Shown one piece after another: positions 23,401 to 38,000 of a DNA stretch of 64,000 nucleotides (positions within the stretch are counted from its first letter, which is position 1; the number at the start of each line of letters is the position of its first letter). Location of the stretch: contig OX387184.1 of NCBI GenBank assembly GCA_947561395.2, forward strand, positions 44,196,766 through 44,260,765. The letters run 5' to 3'. The stretch comes from Buxus sempervirens (taxonomy: Eukaryota; Streptophyta; Magnoliopsida; Buxales; Buxaceae). The notes under the pieces were generated by a model. That model worked only from the letters and a program-made list of their open reading frames with translations, was not told the DNA's origin and searched no databases. The position numbers and the translations under genes are program-made.

Positions 23401-24749
23401 CAGTGATCTGAATCTGTAGAGATACACCTGAGATGGCATGATGGTACTATGAAAGGTCAAAAAGTACAATAACTTTCTTAGATGCTGCTAGAGTACTAAC
23501 TATATTACTATATTTCTCAACTTCCTGTCCTTTCCATTATTGTAATTGACTGTAAATTTCACTTTTTGATTGCTTAATTTAGAACTTCTCCTATTTTCTT
23601 TCTGACAAAGTTTGTGTGTCAAAAAAAGAATAAAAATAGAAGTTGATTTACAGCAATCCATCTGGTGGCCTAGGTTTTATAATCAGTGAGTTTGATCAAT
23701 TCCTATTGCTTAAGTGTAATTCACTCCCTCAAAGCAATCAAATGGAAACCCAGTCTTTCTACTTATGAATATCAAACATGCTCAGATCTAAATGAAGCAT
23801 TCTTTGGAAGACCATTATTTCTTGCAAATTCCTTTGTGCTAAACTCCATTTAAATGCATCCATTTTCTAGATGCTGCATTGAAGAACCAGGCTGCTCGAA
23901 TGCATTTTAGGTCTCCAAATGACAGATTTCTCTTGAATATTCTGTCTTGGCTTGGAACTTCTTCTATCTTGGTTGTTCCTTTTGTTAAAGGAACAGATGG
24001 AGCTGATATTTGCATGAACCTGCTAGTTAAATTCCCATCTGCAAGAATATGATTCTTTTATTTATAGTTTTCAGTTATTTTCAATGTTGCTTCTTCTGGT
24101 TACTGGCAACCATGTCATTGGATGAAATATGTTCCTGTGCATTTTTTTATAAGTAATTCTTTGTATCTGCATAACAATAGCCATCAAATTAAATTGATTT
24201 GGCCATATTTTGGGTCACTTGTGTTGTACTTCTACGATCATGGTCTAGCTCCCCACAATAGTGATTTTTAATGGCCATGATAGAGTTGTTAGAGATAGAT
24301 GTTAAATGAAGGATGATTTTTGTAACATTTCACTTAGCATGTAATTACAAGCGTGTCTCATAGATTTCTTAGATTAGAATGCTGTGACATTGATTATCAT
24401 TCAATAGGTTTTAGTTTTCTATCGAGATTTGATTAGATTTGATCTTAAAGCTATTTTAGTTTGTTCTGTATGTGTACCCATAGTATGATATCTATTGAAA
24501 TTAATGAGGTGTGAGTTCTAACATGGCAACAGAGCAGGTCAGCCGAACCTTGATTTTGACAGTAGTTCTTTCACTACTGTGCCATGCTTGCCACTAAATT
24601 TAACCACTGCTGTTACCATCATCAGCACCATGCTTGCCACCAAAATTCACTATTTTCTCCTCCTCCAACATATAGATCTAGTGAAATCTTAGTATAAAAT
24701 TTAGTTACACTGAATCATCTGCCTGATTCATTCCTTAATCAGATCATGG

Positions 24750-24788
<39 letters not shown>

Positions 24789-27700
24789 TGCACCATAATG
24801 CACCAGATCATGATGATGCATATTGTTAGAGCCTAGAGGCATATGGGGGCCCACGTCTTTTGCCCAAAGAAGCCCTTTTTATTACTCAGAAAGGTTTATT
24901 GACAATGCTAATTTTTTTACATGCTATTGGCCACGAAAGCCACCCTATTGTTGCATAGTCCTTTTTCACATTTGGAGCCCTTTCTACTTGTCGATTTTTA
25001 TTGGAATTCTCTTTCAATATCTCTCATAAAACAATATGGAGGTTTGGAACATGTATTACTGGAATCAGAAATTTTTCAAACAATCAAACACCCCTCAACA
25101 TAATCAGCCAAAATTCTATATTATTGGACATTTTAGGTGCATAAATATTTGGATGTTCTTGAAGAGTATCAAACAGCAGCCCAGAACCTCATGCAGATCT
25201 TTGACCACATGCACTTGTGGGGTGGGGTGCATGTTTGTGTGAGACTGAGGAGGAGGAGGAAAGAGGAGAGAGGGGGTGGGGGTGCACAGGAACTTGCAGG
25301 GGATGTTGGTTGTGTTGGTGTTATGGTGGCTGGTAGAGGATTGATCTAGGTGTCAAATTCAGGATTATTGTAAAATCTCAGTGAGATATAATTTATCATT
25401 ACAGGTGTTTATCACTGCATCATGAACATTAACAGAGAAGGGGTTCCATGGTATTGATTAACCATGAGAATACCAACTGTTGGCTGAACATTCCATTTTA
25501 CGAATCAGCTGGTGGTTGAGGAATAGATCCATTAACATACCCAACTTTCATTGTGAAATCTTATATTATGATTGATTCAATTTTATTGAGATACAATATT
25601 TTAGGCATGAATTTTGGATTTATAAGACTAGATTTAGTGTGTTATCTTATAAAAATAATGTTTTGAAATTTTATCCATCCAATCTGATCTCAAGATCTAA
25701 TTGGGGCATGTCTTCCCCTTTGATTTTGATCTAGGATTAAAAAGCTTGGTTTCTGTATCCTTTAGGTTGTGGGCATCTAATTTTCTCGGTTCTCACTTGA
25801 TTTAATTTCTGAATCAAATATATGAAATTCAATATTTTGATTTACTGGAAAATGTCTGATTTTCATTTTAACTGAAATTTTGCCCCTTTAAAAGGGAAAT
25901 TTTATCAAAAAACCAGGGTATGGCGTTAAATTTTGTCTATTGATGGGAAAAATTAGTATTTCAAGAAAACATTAAATGTTAATGTTACTTAGAAAATTTT
26001 GCAAACAGACGAAATAACATAGATCTCAAACAATAACCAAACATCATACACTAAATAAAGCAGATTTAAATGTGAGAAGATTTTCCACCATAAATATGTG
26101 GTACTAATAGCAAAATGGAACGAATATGTTGTTTTGAGCATTAAAATGTCAAATGACAGAACCTAAATACAAAAAGAACAACCAACTACAAAGATAAAAT
26201 AAAAATAAGATACAATTAAATGATAATTATATAGTTTAAGTGTAAGATAAGAATTATTTGATCAAATCCTTGTGAGTTTCATCAAAACAATTTTTGTGCA
26301 TAGAATGATTTACTTTTTCTCTTGGTCTATGGGAAAGAATTATAAAGCTCAAAAGAAAGTTGGTACTAAGGCTTTCACATGATACTAATATACTTCTGAT
26401 AAGGAATCAAGAGAAATGAGTTTCAATCTCAGAAAAACAAAAACAAAAAAAAAAACAAAAAACAAAAAAAAAAACAAAAAAAAAAAACAAAAAAACAAAA
26501 AAAACAAAAAAACAAAAAAACAAAAAAACAAAAAAACAAAAAAACAAAAAACAAAAAACAAAAGTTGAGATATATTGTAATACATCTGAAGAAACGAAGG
26601 TTTACTTTTTTTTTTTTTTTTTTCTTTTAACTCCTTGGAAATTTTTATTTTATCTATATTTTGATAACTTTTTGATAGTTTTGGTGAGGCATTTGAAAAT
26701 TTAAACTCCCTTCTGAAAAAAAATTTGAAATCTTAGTTTTAACTGAGTTTCAGTCAAAAAAGTGTAACTAGTGACTTAGAATTTTTCACCTAAAACTAAA
26801 CCAGTGTATCAATTCCTTCAAGCCTTTCCTTCACTATCAACTAAGATGGTACATCCAATTCGTTGGAAACATTAGTAACTCATATTTTCATAGAATATAT
26901 GTTATTTCACTATTTTACCTTCTCAAGCTCCAGGCGCTTTCTGATTTCACATTCTCATCGTCTCTAAGTCATGTATTTAATTTGTAGTGTGTTGAGATAT
27001 TGTATTTGGGCCATCTTATATACATAGTTACAACTTCACTTATCAGTTAAGCTTTTAAGTGCAACGCTTGTTTAACAATGTTATTCTCCCTCTCTAAATT
27101 AATATACTTACCTCTATGAATTACATTTTTTTACTTGTTTTTGGATAATGTATCTAAGATTTTTGTGCAGGGAAGAGAGCAAATTGGTATAAGAGAAGTT
27201 GGGAGAGCTTCCAAATTTTCCTCATCGATGTCATCTAGTATCAACAGGACCCAAAATCCAAAGCCGGACGATAAGAAAGTAATATCATTTCTAATTTTAT
27301 TTTTCACTTATTCAATTTGTATTTGGTTTGCAATGGTGTTAGCCTCTCTAGTATACTCCTCTAGAAACGATTATTTCCTTTGTATTTCTTATGATGTACA
27401 TTAAAAGAAACTTAACACAAAGATCACTATTTCAGCTTGCACCATCATCACTATCACAATCTGTAGATCTATTGCATGGACGGAGGGAACCAAGGTATGG
27501 AATCTCTGTCTTCTAACTCATGAATATCACACTAGATGTCCAGTAAATAGCTAAGCTCTCAACAATGGATTTATTTTTTCTTGCCCATATTTTATTCTTA
27601 TGCATTAACATTGACCATGTCACCATACTGCTACACAAGTCATCAGATTTAAGCTAGATCACTGCTTGAATACTGTGTTGTGTTCATGTATTTCGGACAT

Positions 27701-27995
27701 TGGTTTGATGAATTCCAAATTAATTTGCCATACTCGTTATGATATTCAATTCTACTGCACTTACACCCTTTTGCTAATTTTATACTCTTTACATTTGTTG
27801 CATACGGCATCACATTTCTATGCAATAATAGGTTCATACAAGTTTTCTTGTAGGCAAGTAATGCCAGTGTGGCGATGAGTTCCACGCATATATACAAAGC
27901 TTTAGGGCTCCTATAATGGCGATTTGTTTAGTTGCAGACCTATAAAAAAGGATAGGTGCTTGTCATTCACAAATCAGAAATGCGGAAATGGTTGA
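20484..27995 (+). CDS. WVD2-like 7 / TPX2-family microtubule-associated protein, 9 coding exons
   Basis: Exons: 20484-20522, 20968-21783, 22351-22725, 22829-22890, 22968-23060, 23176-23338, 27171-27278, 27436-27494, 27938-27995; all introns are GT-AG and phases agree, giving 590 residues. Residues 25-84 (VSFGRFAAESLAWEKWSVFS ... APGLVAQKKAYFEEYYKRIRALKA) are the conserved N-terminal block of plant WVD2-like 7 proteins, which bind cortical microtubules. The rest is charged and disordered, with a twice-repeated HEVSVS(N/T)VVPE at about 167 and 226. The usual C-terminal TPX2 motif is absent. The last exon is uncertain: acceptors at 27950 or 27977 would instead open a frame to 28197. Family call fairly sure, 3' end weak. 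Confidence 0.65.
24749..24785. repeat. (CT)n microsatellite
   Basis: About 18 uninterrupted CT units followed by CACATGCACC. A likely polymorphic marker within the WVD2-like gene intron. Confidence 0.95.
26438..26562. repeat. (CAAAAAA)n low-complexity tract
   Basis: Runs of 5-9 A broken by single C for about 125 bp. On the minus strand it makes a spurious Phe-rich frame. Confidence 0.95.
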
Positions 27996-28201
27996 TGTGG
28001 ATGTACAGATTCTCATACATCGATATAAAACGGAAGACAGAAGCAGTCAGGTTAAAAAATTTCTGTCTGCCCTTGAAAGCATACTTCATGGCTGCTTTCG
28101 TCAGAGGAATGGCTATGACTTGGGCTCCAAACGTATTCATCTTATTCCATTGTGCCTGGAAATTTACATAGCTTGGAAGAATGATAAGTCATTGTAACTG
28201 A

Positions 28202-28207
28202 AATAAA
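28202..28207 (+). terminator. Candidate poly(A) signal of the WVD2-like gene
   Basis: AATAAA lies about 205 nt after the predicted stop at 27993-27995, a reasonable 3'UTR length, and is followed by T-rich sequence. It lies only 5 nt after the stop of the alternative frame ending at 28197, which argues against that frame. Confidence 0.45.
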
Positions 28208-28856
28208 CCATTAAATTTAAGTTTTTGGTTTTTTGTTTGGTTAAAAGTATTTCAGATCGCAGCTCCCTGGGGTTAATGGAACGGTGTAATATAGTAGATT
28301 TTCAGATGTAAAATAGTAAATCCTTGTGTTTGTTGATGAAATCCAATTAAACTTCTTTGTTGTATACAGACTTCAACTAAAATTCGTTGAAATAGGCGTG
28401 TTATGAATAACCAAGCCAATAATATATTCTTTAGAACATTTTTACGGAATACCACAGTGAAAGTGCTTGGTGGAGAAGTGCTCTCTCTCTCAAAATGATG
28501 CTGCCAATCTAATCGTCCAATTGATAGGGAAGATCTTGATCGTTGTGTGGCAATACTTGAACCAACACAAGTCCCATTAATCCATTTGCCCCATTTTTTT
28601 TAACATGAAACTAATCATCAGTTTATTATCGTTCTTTCGTTGCAAGTTTCATGGGTTTTATCTTAATAATAAGTTTTGCCATGTATGGCGGCGGCATTTG
28701 CCATGTGGCCTACTCTAATAATTTGGCAAAGAAAAAGAAAATCTTCGCCCCAAAAAAGAAAAAAAAAACACAGAATTTAATCCGGTCACATGATGATTCA
28801 GATATTGAGCAACAAGTGATGTTAGTTTCTTCACCTTTAGTCAAAAAATAACAAAA
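28208..28856. other. Intergenic gap between the converging genes
   Basis: About 0.65 kb of AT-rich sequence between the two candidate poly(A) signals. I see nothing coding. Confidence 0.6.
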
Positions 28857-28862
28857 TTTATT
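28857..28862 (-). terminator. Candidate poly(A) signal of PME1
   Basis: AATAAA on the minus strand, about 205 nt beyond the PME1 stop codon at 29066-29068. Confidence 0.5.
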
Positions 28863-29065
28863 CTCACACAGCTTAGCTTCATGATCTCTGATCACATTGT
28901 ATGATGTACAACATTACATCTGAGAAGTCAAAACCTATCAATAACTTCAATACTACAACATATTTAATAAAGCTGCGCATCTGGAATACCTTGTATCTAG
29001 TGTCTCCAGTATCAATAAAGTGTATGTCAAGCATCTGTAAGTACTCTAAATTGAAGGTGCAGGTG

Positions 29066-32000
29066 TTACTGCTGTGTCCAGCGGACGACTGGTATCTACA
29101 ACACATTCCCATATAACAAAAACAAAAAAATTAAACACATTTTCATCTATAGAAGTTCTGCGCTACAATGCATTCAAGTGTATTGGAAAAAAAATAAATT
29201 TAGCATTAATCAATTTATGTTCAGAATGACACTGTTTCAAAACTGAGTCATTCTGAGAATCATATTGGAAAAAGGGACCAAAAACATTATAACCGGCTGC
29301 TGCTTCTTCCTTTCCCTCTGCTTCTTGAATTGCATAGAAAGATATAGATAGCATGAAGACTTGTTTTTTTAAAGACATGGGAATGGTGGTCTTTACTCCT
29401 TGAAGATGTTGCCTAGAGTTGAATTGAGATATAATTTCATTAAATCGTTGTGCTGTGACTTGGTAAAATGACGTTAATTGCAATTAAAATTTTTATTTCA
29501 TACGAGCAAAATATATGATATCTCACTCTTAATATAAGTGTAAAACTTCTGTCCATACACAGATCTAATGACTCAACAGAAAGTGTGTTTCATGGTTGTT
29601 TCAGGAATTGGCCTTTAAGAGCTGCTCCAATGAAAAAGTCTTCCAGATGATGGAGGATAAGATCCACAAAGTGAGGAACTTAATTCATAAGCACGGCAAC
29701 TTCCACTTCATTCTCTGAACAACCCATGCTTGCACACTTGATATAGCCTACAAGACTATTAAAGTGTTTCTTTTGTTCACTTTTTCGTACAGAATTCTTA
29801 AGTAAAATTGGAACCATCAAATTTTTTGCATGTAAGTCAACGACTACAGAAACTGCTCTAATCACACAAAATTCATGGAAAAGGGTAAAAACTGAAAAAA
29901 AAATGGATCATCAAAATATACAATGATATGAAAGTAAAATGAGCTTAAAGGAGAACTAAAACAGAATATTTCAACTGCAAAACAGTCAATTGACAACAGA
30001 TATTCTTCAGAGTCCAAAAATACAGGGAGAAAATAAATAGCTCAAAGGTAGAAACTTGCATTGGGAACCCCCAACATATTCCACTTCAAAGGTAAAAAGA
30101 GAAACAATTAGTTGTCATCATCATTACTCAACAAGTCTTATGTCCTTCAGTTGGTTAATATATGACTTCCAATGGACGCTTGACTTGACTCCTATGATTT
30201 GTGAAATAGAGGTGGAGATTCCTAGAGGTCAGCTGCACAGAGAGTCGAATATAATGTTCAGAACAGATAATTTACAAGGATATCCCATCATCCTTGTCCT
30301 ATAATGGCAGTCACAGTACTTGCAACAGTTACTCTAGAAACCTTTAGATACCTAAAATTATGGCTGGTCTCCTCAACCCAAAAGCTATCATTTTTAAGCT
30401 CAGTGAAAAACTGATTACAGCTCAGAAGTGTCGACAAGAAATATGGAGAGAAAAAGGAATGTCAACCATTCCTTGAAGTCAAGCGACTTTTAAGACACCC
30501 TTAATAGAGCGATTGTTCGAGCCATCTTGACATTTTTTCGTGGCCCTGAGCCAGCGACTTTGGTATTAACATGCATTTTATATTTTTGTATGCCTTTTCA
30601 GGTTTACTATAATATGCCTACACAGCCTATCAGCCTATGCCATCGTTTCTTCATTACACTTCCTTTAAATATAAAATGATTCATTTACATATTTTATTAA
30701 AATTCTTAGGTTTATAGGCATATTTTAGTCTCATTAAACATTAAAATAGCATAACTCTAGAATACTATATTGTTTTACAGCTTTTTTCTTTTCATTAAAA
30801 TTTAATTTTTGACGAATTTTCCGGCAAGTCGGCAAAATTTCGCCAGCTAACATGACATTGAAAACTATGTCGTGAGGTACATATCTGTGAGCTGTATCAT
30901 AGGTCTTCCATGGTAAAATATATTTTACTGCAAGACTTTAAGCCCAATAAGCCAAATTGTGCTAATGGCCACAATGAAAGAATGGCACCGATATCTATGC
31001 CCAAGGATTCCCAACCAATGGGCTTACACAAACTTGAATATGGGAATGGCATTTAAGATACATGCAAATTTCATTATTATTTTACAGATACTTGAATGCA
31101 AATTTTTTTATTTAAAGCTTCTCATTAATTAAATGATTCATGATAAATTACTGTATCTTATTTTGCATGGATTTTGATCTCATTACTAAATGATTTTGTT
31201 TTAAATCTAAACACTATGATTTGACTTATAAATTATATACAAGTCACCCCTATTCATGAATGATTTGTATAAAACTCATAGTTGTCAAAAAACTGATTAA
31301 GAGGCAGAGATTCGAGAATGGGATTAATAAGAAGCAAATAACATTGCAAGGAAGGAATAAATAGTAGAATTGAGCTCTTTAGATGTTTATTTTTCACTGG
31401 TTCCTATCCCGATGAGCAGTATCTGTAAGTTTTTGCATAATCAAGCCTCTTATAATCTATACCAGCAAGGTGCACATGCAATACTGCACAAATGTAGATT
31501 AGAATGTTAGGACATGTAAGGGATAAGAAAATGTTGAAGGGTGTCTCTTGGGACATGCAAGGGATAAGAAGTTCTTGAAGGGTATCTCTTGGAAAGTGAA
31601 GAATGCAAAAAAAGTTTAGGATACGTAAGTGATAAGAACTTGTTGAAGGGTATCTTTGGGAAAGTCATCATCATAAGCCGGTTCCCACCAAAATGGGGTT
31701 GTCAACACAAATCTTGTCGTTCCATCCCGCTCTATCAAAAATCATATATTCACTTAATCCACTTTTTTGTAAGTCTTGTTTTATACTTTCCATCCATGTT
31801 TTTTTGGGTCTTCCTCTTACTCGCTTAGTCCTTCAATACGCATACTCTCACACCTTCTTATAGGTACATCTCTAGGTCTTTACTTTAAGTGACCAAGCCA
31901 TCTTAACCTACTCTCCTCCATTTCATCCCTAATGCATGCTATGCCTAACCACTTTCAAATTTCTTCATTTCTTATTTTGTCTTTCTTAGTTTTCCCACAA

Positions 32001-35000
32001 GTCCATTTTAGCATCATCATCTTGGAATCTTGGTAATAGTCACATTCTATACATGTTGATTCTTTCGCCGCCCAACATTCTGCACCATACAACATATCTA
32101 ATCTAATTACTGTCTTATAAAACTTACCCTTTAATTTAAGTGGAACACGCTTATCACACAAAACACTAGAAGCATCACTCCACTTAAGCCAACAACCTTT
32201 AGTTCTATGTGCAACATCTTTATCAATTTATCCATCTTTTTGTACCATTGATCCAAGATATTTGAACTTATTACGTAAAGGGATATCTTGATTGTGAATT
32301 CTAATACTTTCATTAGTTATATTGTTATTTGTATTAAAATGACATTTCATATATTCAATCCTCGCACAGCTTATTTTAAAACCATGTGATTATAAGGTGT
32401 CTCTCCATAATTCTAGCTTAATATTTACTTCTTCTCTAGTGTGACCCTGCAATACTACATCATTTGCAAATAACATACACTAGGGCACCTCATCTTGAAT
32501 ATGAATTGTCAACTCATCCATAACTAAAGCGAAAAGATATAGGCTAATAGCTGACCTTTGATGCAAACCTATCTTAACCAGGAAATCAATTGTTTCACCG
32601 CCAACAATATGCACTTTAGTTAAGACTCCTATATATCCTTCATTACATCAATATATTTCATAGGTACGCCTTTCATATACAAAGTCTACCAAATTAATTC
32701 TCTTGCAACCCTCTCATATGCTTTTTCTAAATCAATAAAAACCATATGCAGATCTTTGGAAAGTGAAAAAGTGAAAAAGACAGTTACTCATATAAACATA
32801 TAGATAAAATGACATTAGAAGGCTACTTTCGGTAGAAAAAAAAAGGCTTATGTTTGGTACACTTTCCAAAGGGGCTGTTCGTTTTATAGTATAGATATAG
32901 ATGTTAACAAATAGACATGTTTCTAGATAGTTTGAATCAATTATATTGTTGCTTCCTTAGACCTTCTGATGTACATATTAAGGACTTTTCTTTTTTTTTA
33001 AAATTCAGATCTTAGTTAATTATTATGGTCCTACATTTATGAGTATGGTATCAGATGAATAATGGGGATATGTGTTTTACACTTGACCTTCTACAAAATA
33101 CAAGAAGAAAATATCTTATTCTTCCTCGAGTAGCAGAATAATTAGGAGATTTAGGAATCAGAGTTACCATATGACTTCTACTTTTCCTTGCCCATCAATA
33201 TTGAGTATTAGAATCCCTTCTGAGCTTCACTATTGCACTCACTCACTGTCCTGGGCACTTAATTCTAATTTTTTTTTTCCGAGTTAAGCCATATGATTTC
33301 TGCTTCTGTTATGTCCCAAAATCTGGCTTATTTTGATGTTTTCTAAAACTATTTAAGTATATAGAGGTGGACAAGTCATAGAAGCATATGGAGATCTACA
33401 GGGAATCAGTTCAATTAGCCCCAAAACTGATCCTTTCTAAGCCTTTTTATTGTTCTGATTCCTCCAAATTTAGAGGCTTTGTTTTAAATAATGTATTTGT
33501 GGTAACACTGGTCAAATTCATTGAACCACAGAGTGCACCAGATAATCAGTATTAATTCCCTTCTCCATTTTTCTCACCATTAAAGCTTTCACAACATTGG
33601 ATTTAACTGAGACAGATAGAAAACAATCAGGAAAATAAAATAAAAAAAAGTAACAAGAAGGATTTAAAAGCCAAAAATCCCCAGATCACATAGCGCATTT
33701 CAGATGGTAAGATAATAAAGAAACTTTTACTCTGAGAGTCACTTCATGTAAGCAAGAGCACTCACCTCAATGCCACGGGGACCTATTCGATTACGAGAAA
33801 TAAAATTGAGTACAAGAGTTGCAAACTCATCAGGTAAATCTTCCTGTAGCAATAAAAGATATGTAATTGAATGATAATTTACGGGTAACTCCAAAAAAGA
33901 GTGGGAACCAATCATGTAAAATCGCATAATTGCACCTGTATGGGATGTCCGGTGTTTCTGACCACAATCATTTGAAACTTCCCTTGCATTTGGCCTATCG
34001 TGAGAGATCTGGTCCAGTGGGTGCATAGAGTATTTCAGTACATTAATTGAAAATTTTAAAACATTTTAGAATCTCTGATTTCTTCTCTTTCAGAAATCTT
34101 AATCCACCAGAATATCCAAAGAAACAATCTTTAGAGTCTACAGAATTAACACCCTAGCCTATTAATATAAAAGCACCAAAAAGAAGTTAATAAGTGCATA
34201 GGAGAAGTGTAAGCATTATTATGTCTAGAATAGTTTGTATACACAAAACCAGTTATATTGTTTTTATTTTTATTTTTATTCTTTATCAAGAGAGTTAAGC
34301 TACAAATAGTGGACAAAACACCATTGCTGGCATCTAGAACCATGTGAATACCACTGGAGAAACAAACTCCAGGTTAATGGAAGCTACTGTTCGAAACGTG
34401 ACTGGAATCTTTCACCTATTTCTGAGTAAGCTTTTTTTCTATTTCTTTTCCCCTGTTCTTCTTATTTACATTGAGAATTGCATTTGTTTCTTATAATTCT
34501 TCTAAATAATTGCCTTTATTTTTCAAAAGGATTACTCATTCTAAGGCATCCAAATAAGCTAATAATGTCTACCTTGAGAAATATATTTGTGTATATAATT
34601 ATGTGTATCATCTTCCGACACTTGATTTATTTGTATGTGAACACTACCAACCCACATCAAATTCATCTTAGACCAAGTTATGATCCCCAATGATCAGCTG
34701 CCAGGGCTTATTGCAACCCCAAGTACTTTATAGCATATAAGGTAAGAGAAAATGATACACTATAATTAAGATTAAAGGATAAAACGATTGTAAAAGTGGA
34801 GATGTAGAGGATATTATGCATTCTTTGATGTACAGTAACATTAATTGAAAAAAGCTATGGATTTGTATAGGCCTGTAATTTGGAGAAAACCTGTCCAATC
34901 TATCTGTTCCTGCTAATAGCAACAGCTTTGGCACAGGACATGACAAGAACTTTTCCGAAAGGCCTTCATACCTGGAATATTAAATAAGTGCATGCCTTTA

Positions 35001-38000
35001 ATCACAAATTGAGTCAAAGTACATTTAACTTAAGAACAGAATATAACAAATAAAACCCCACCCAAAAATGGTTATTAAAAAAAAAACAGAAATTGTAATA
35101 AAAAAAAGGAAAATAAAATCAATATTTGCCATGGAGCTTTTGGGCATCACAATATTACAACTATAAGCATGCTGCTATGCAAACCAAGAGATTCAATACG
35201 CATGTGCTTGCATCTTCTCATAATCACCTCCCAAATTCATGTTTAACATTTTTTTTGGGGGGTAAGGTAGGTCATGTTTAACATCCCCTAACAATATTAA
35301 TCTATTTTTTGGCTATACAAACCAAGAGATTCAATACGCATGTGCTTGCATCTTCTCATAATCACCTCCCAAATTCATGTTTAACATTTTTTTTTTGGGG
35401 TATGTTAGGTCATGTTTAACATGCCCTAACAATATTAATCTATTTTCTTTCATTTAATCTCCTAACCAGGCTCATCTTAGACACTTGGATATATTCATTT
35501 CTTATCTTTCCTAGTGTTTCCACATATCCATCTAAAAATCTTCACGTCAGCAAGATGTCCGATGAACTTGTTGCTTATTTGCTACTCAACATTTTGGTCC
35601 ATGTACCATAGGTAGCCTAACAGCTGTCCATTGAGTGAAATAAACAAATCACATGAAACTCTCTCTCTCCCTCCAACACCCCCCCCCCCCCCCAAAAGTC
35701 TCTCTTTCTCCTTCCCTCCTCCTAACCCACCCCTTCTCCCTCTCCCACTCTGTCTCTCTACCACTTCTCTCCCTCCCTGTTCTTGATACCTTTATTATAA
35801 AGGATGATAGATTTCACATGTTGCATCAAAATTTAGGGTTCTTGATAATATTTATGGGTTCTTAATTTTCTTTACCGGGTTTTTGATCACCTTGTTGATT
35901 CTTAATCATATTTATAAGACTCTTGATCATATTTATTTAATTCTAAATATTCTTTATGGATTTTTTACGATCTTTATTATGTAAATTCATGCTCAAAAAT
36001 TGTATAAATTTATTAAATCTAGAGTCGTGATTTAATGAAAGAAACCCTAAATCTTCCGATAATTTATCATTCTATAAAATACAAACTTCATTTCGGATAT
36101 CTAGACTCATGATTTGACTTAAGAAACTATAGAAATTTTTATTGGAGATTCATGGTTGATTCATCACGAACCTTGAATCTTTTTGAATATTTAAAAATTA
36201 GGGTTACAAGCCCTAAATTAAGTGTTAATTAGTCATTGAATTTATTAGTTTTCTTTAAATCTCACAGGCCCTATTTATATGTGAAAGTTATCAATACACT
36301 TTACATATTTGATATAGGGTTACAAATCTATATAAAAAAGTGATAGTTGACCTTTTAATTTATTAAAACATCTAAACATAGTTAGTTATAAGTTATTTAC
36401 AAGTTGTTATAGTTATTTGTTATAATAAAGATTTCTTTTAACAATTAGTTAGTTATTAGGAGATTCTATATAATGATTAGTTAATTAATTAGTTACAAGA
36501 GAATCTTTTATATGATCAATTAGTTAATTAAGGTAGTTATTAAGAAAATTTATTACCTCAGAGTCAATTTAATTAGTAATATAAAATAAGCAATTTACCA
36601 TAGGCACTGTGCACAAGTACAAGGGAGTTAAATAAATAAAATATTCTAATCAAAACAAAAACATTATCAAGTTTGATAGGCCTTAAACAAAGTGTAAGTC
36701 AATTTATTTAAATAATATTCCTATCCTAAGGTCTCTAACCCAAACAATTGGCCCTATACTAATGTTGATAATTGATACTAAATTTTCACTAAGTGTAAAG
36801 TTATAAATGGTTAAATTAGTTAAATACGGAGTGAATTTCAAGAAAATATGAAGTTATTATAATAAATTTCAATTAATTATAACTAAAATAAGTAATTAAA
36901 ATTAATTGAATTTACTTATTACTTGAATGAAAAGTAAATTAAAGCATACGTGTGTATGTGTGTGTCATTACCTTATCAATCATAGTAGTTGAACTAATAT
37001 TTGTTGTTAAATGATTAATGTGGTTAATCCAATCTTTATTATTCAATAAATGTGATTCATTTTGTTGTTGTTTAGATTATCTTCTTTTTATATTCATGAA
37101 TGTGTGGAACGATTATTAATTATGAGTTGCATATATGGGTTTATATAGAAAATTAGACGTGAAACATGAATGAAATGATCTGAATATATTATCAATGATT
37201 ATTGATGTTAAAATCTTGCATACTTTTCTTTATTTATTCATGAAAGCAGGTGAAATATTTAATTTATTACGAACTACATATATGGTAGTTTAGTTTTGCA
37301 TGATTTATGAATGAGAAAAAGGTACATATGACATTTCATTAGAATATTGCATAAGATGGCATATATCCAGTGAGAAAGTGAGATGTGAGGGTTAATACCT
37401 AACAGTTACCAATGCTCTATGGATAGGAGAGCTGTGAGGGCTAGAGCTCAATAATCATCAACAATGTAATATATCATTAGTGATTACCTTACATGTCATG
37501 GTGAGGGATTCTATAGCACCCAAGACCAAACTTGTAGGATGTGGACGACTTGTGAACCATGACTTGATGATAGCCTGGTATATAATTTTAGATAAGGCAG
37601 TGTTACGATATTTGGGGTTAGACTGTCACAGGGGTGTCAGAGACTGAGGCATCTGTTGGTGTATTACCCCTTTCCAAAAATAGTATTTCGACATTGGAAC
37701 CCGATCGGTTAAAAGCCCGTAAAACTACAATGTACATGTAGAATGCTATAGATGTATCAAGAGGTCAGGACATGGACTCTAGTGGGAATGTGTGCTGTTT
37801 AGTGTACTCCAGAAGCCATACACATAATATACATGGCATAATGTAAGGAAGGAGGAATAGTCTTACAGTATTGCAATCCTAGATGTCCACATGGCCAAGG
37901 GGATGGACACTATATTGGAAAGTACACATTGTTTACTACATGCATATCATATTTTTTGTGTATGAGTTGTGAATTTTTGAATGTTACTTTCATAGATATC

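Larger units (their letters stand above)
23339..27170 (+). other. Large intron 6 of the WVD2-like gene
   Basis: 3.8 kb, no supported exon. It contains a CT microsatellite (24749-24785), a copia-like fragment (near 24520, GCAACAGAGCAGGTC) and the A/C low-complexity tract at 26438-26562. The two repeats are listed separately. Confidence 0.6.

Noticed and set aside
26385..26585. Minus-strand Phe-rich ORF
   Set aside because: Translation of the (CAAAAAA)n tract.
33739..34026. A 95-aa minus ORF as a separate gene
   Set aside because: It covers PME1 exons 11 and 12 read through a 92-nt intron; the coding parts are in the PME1 model.
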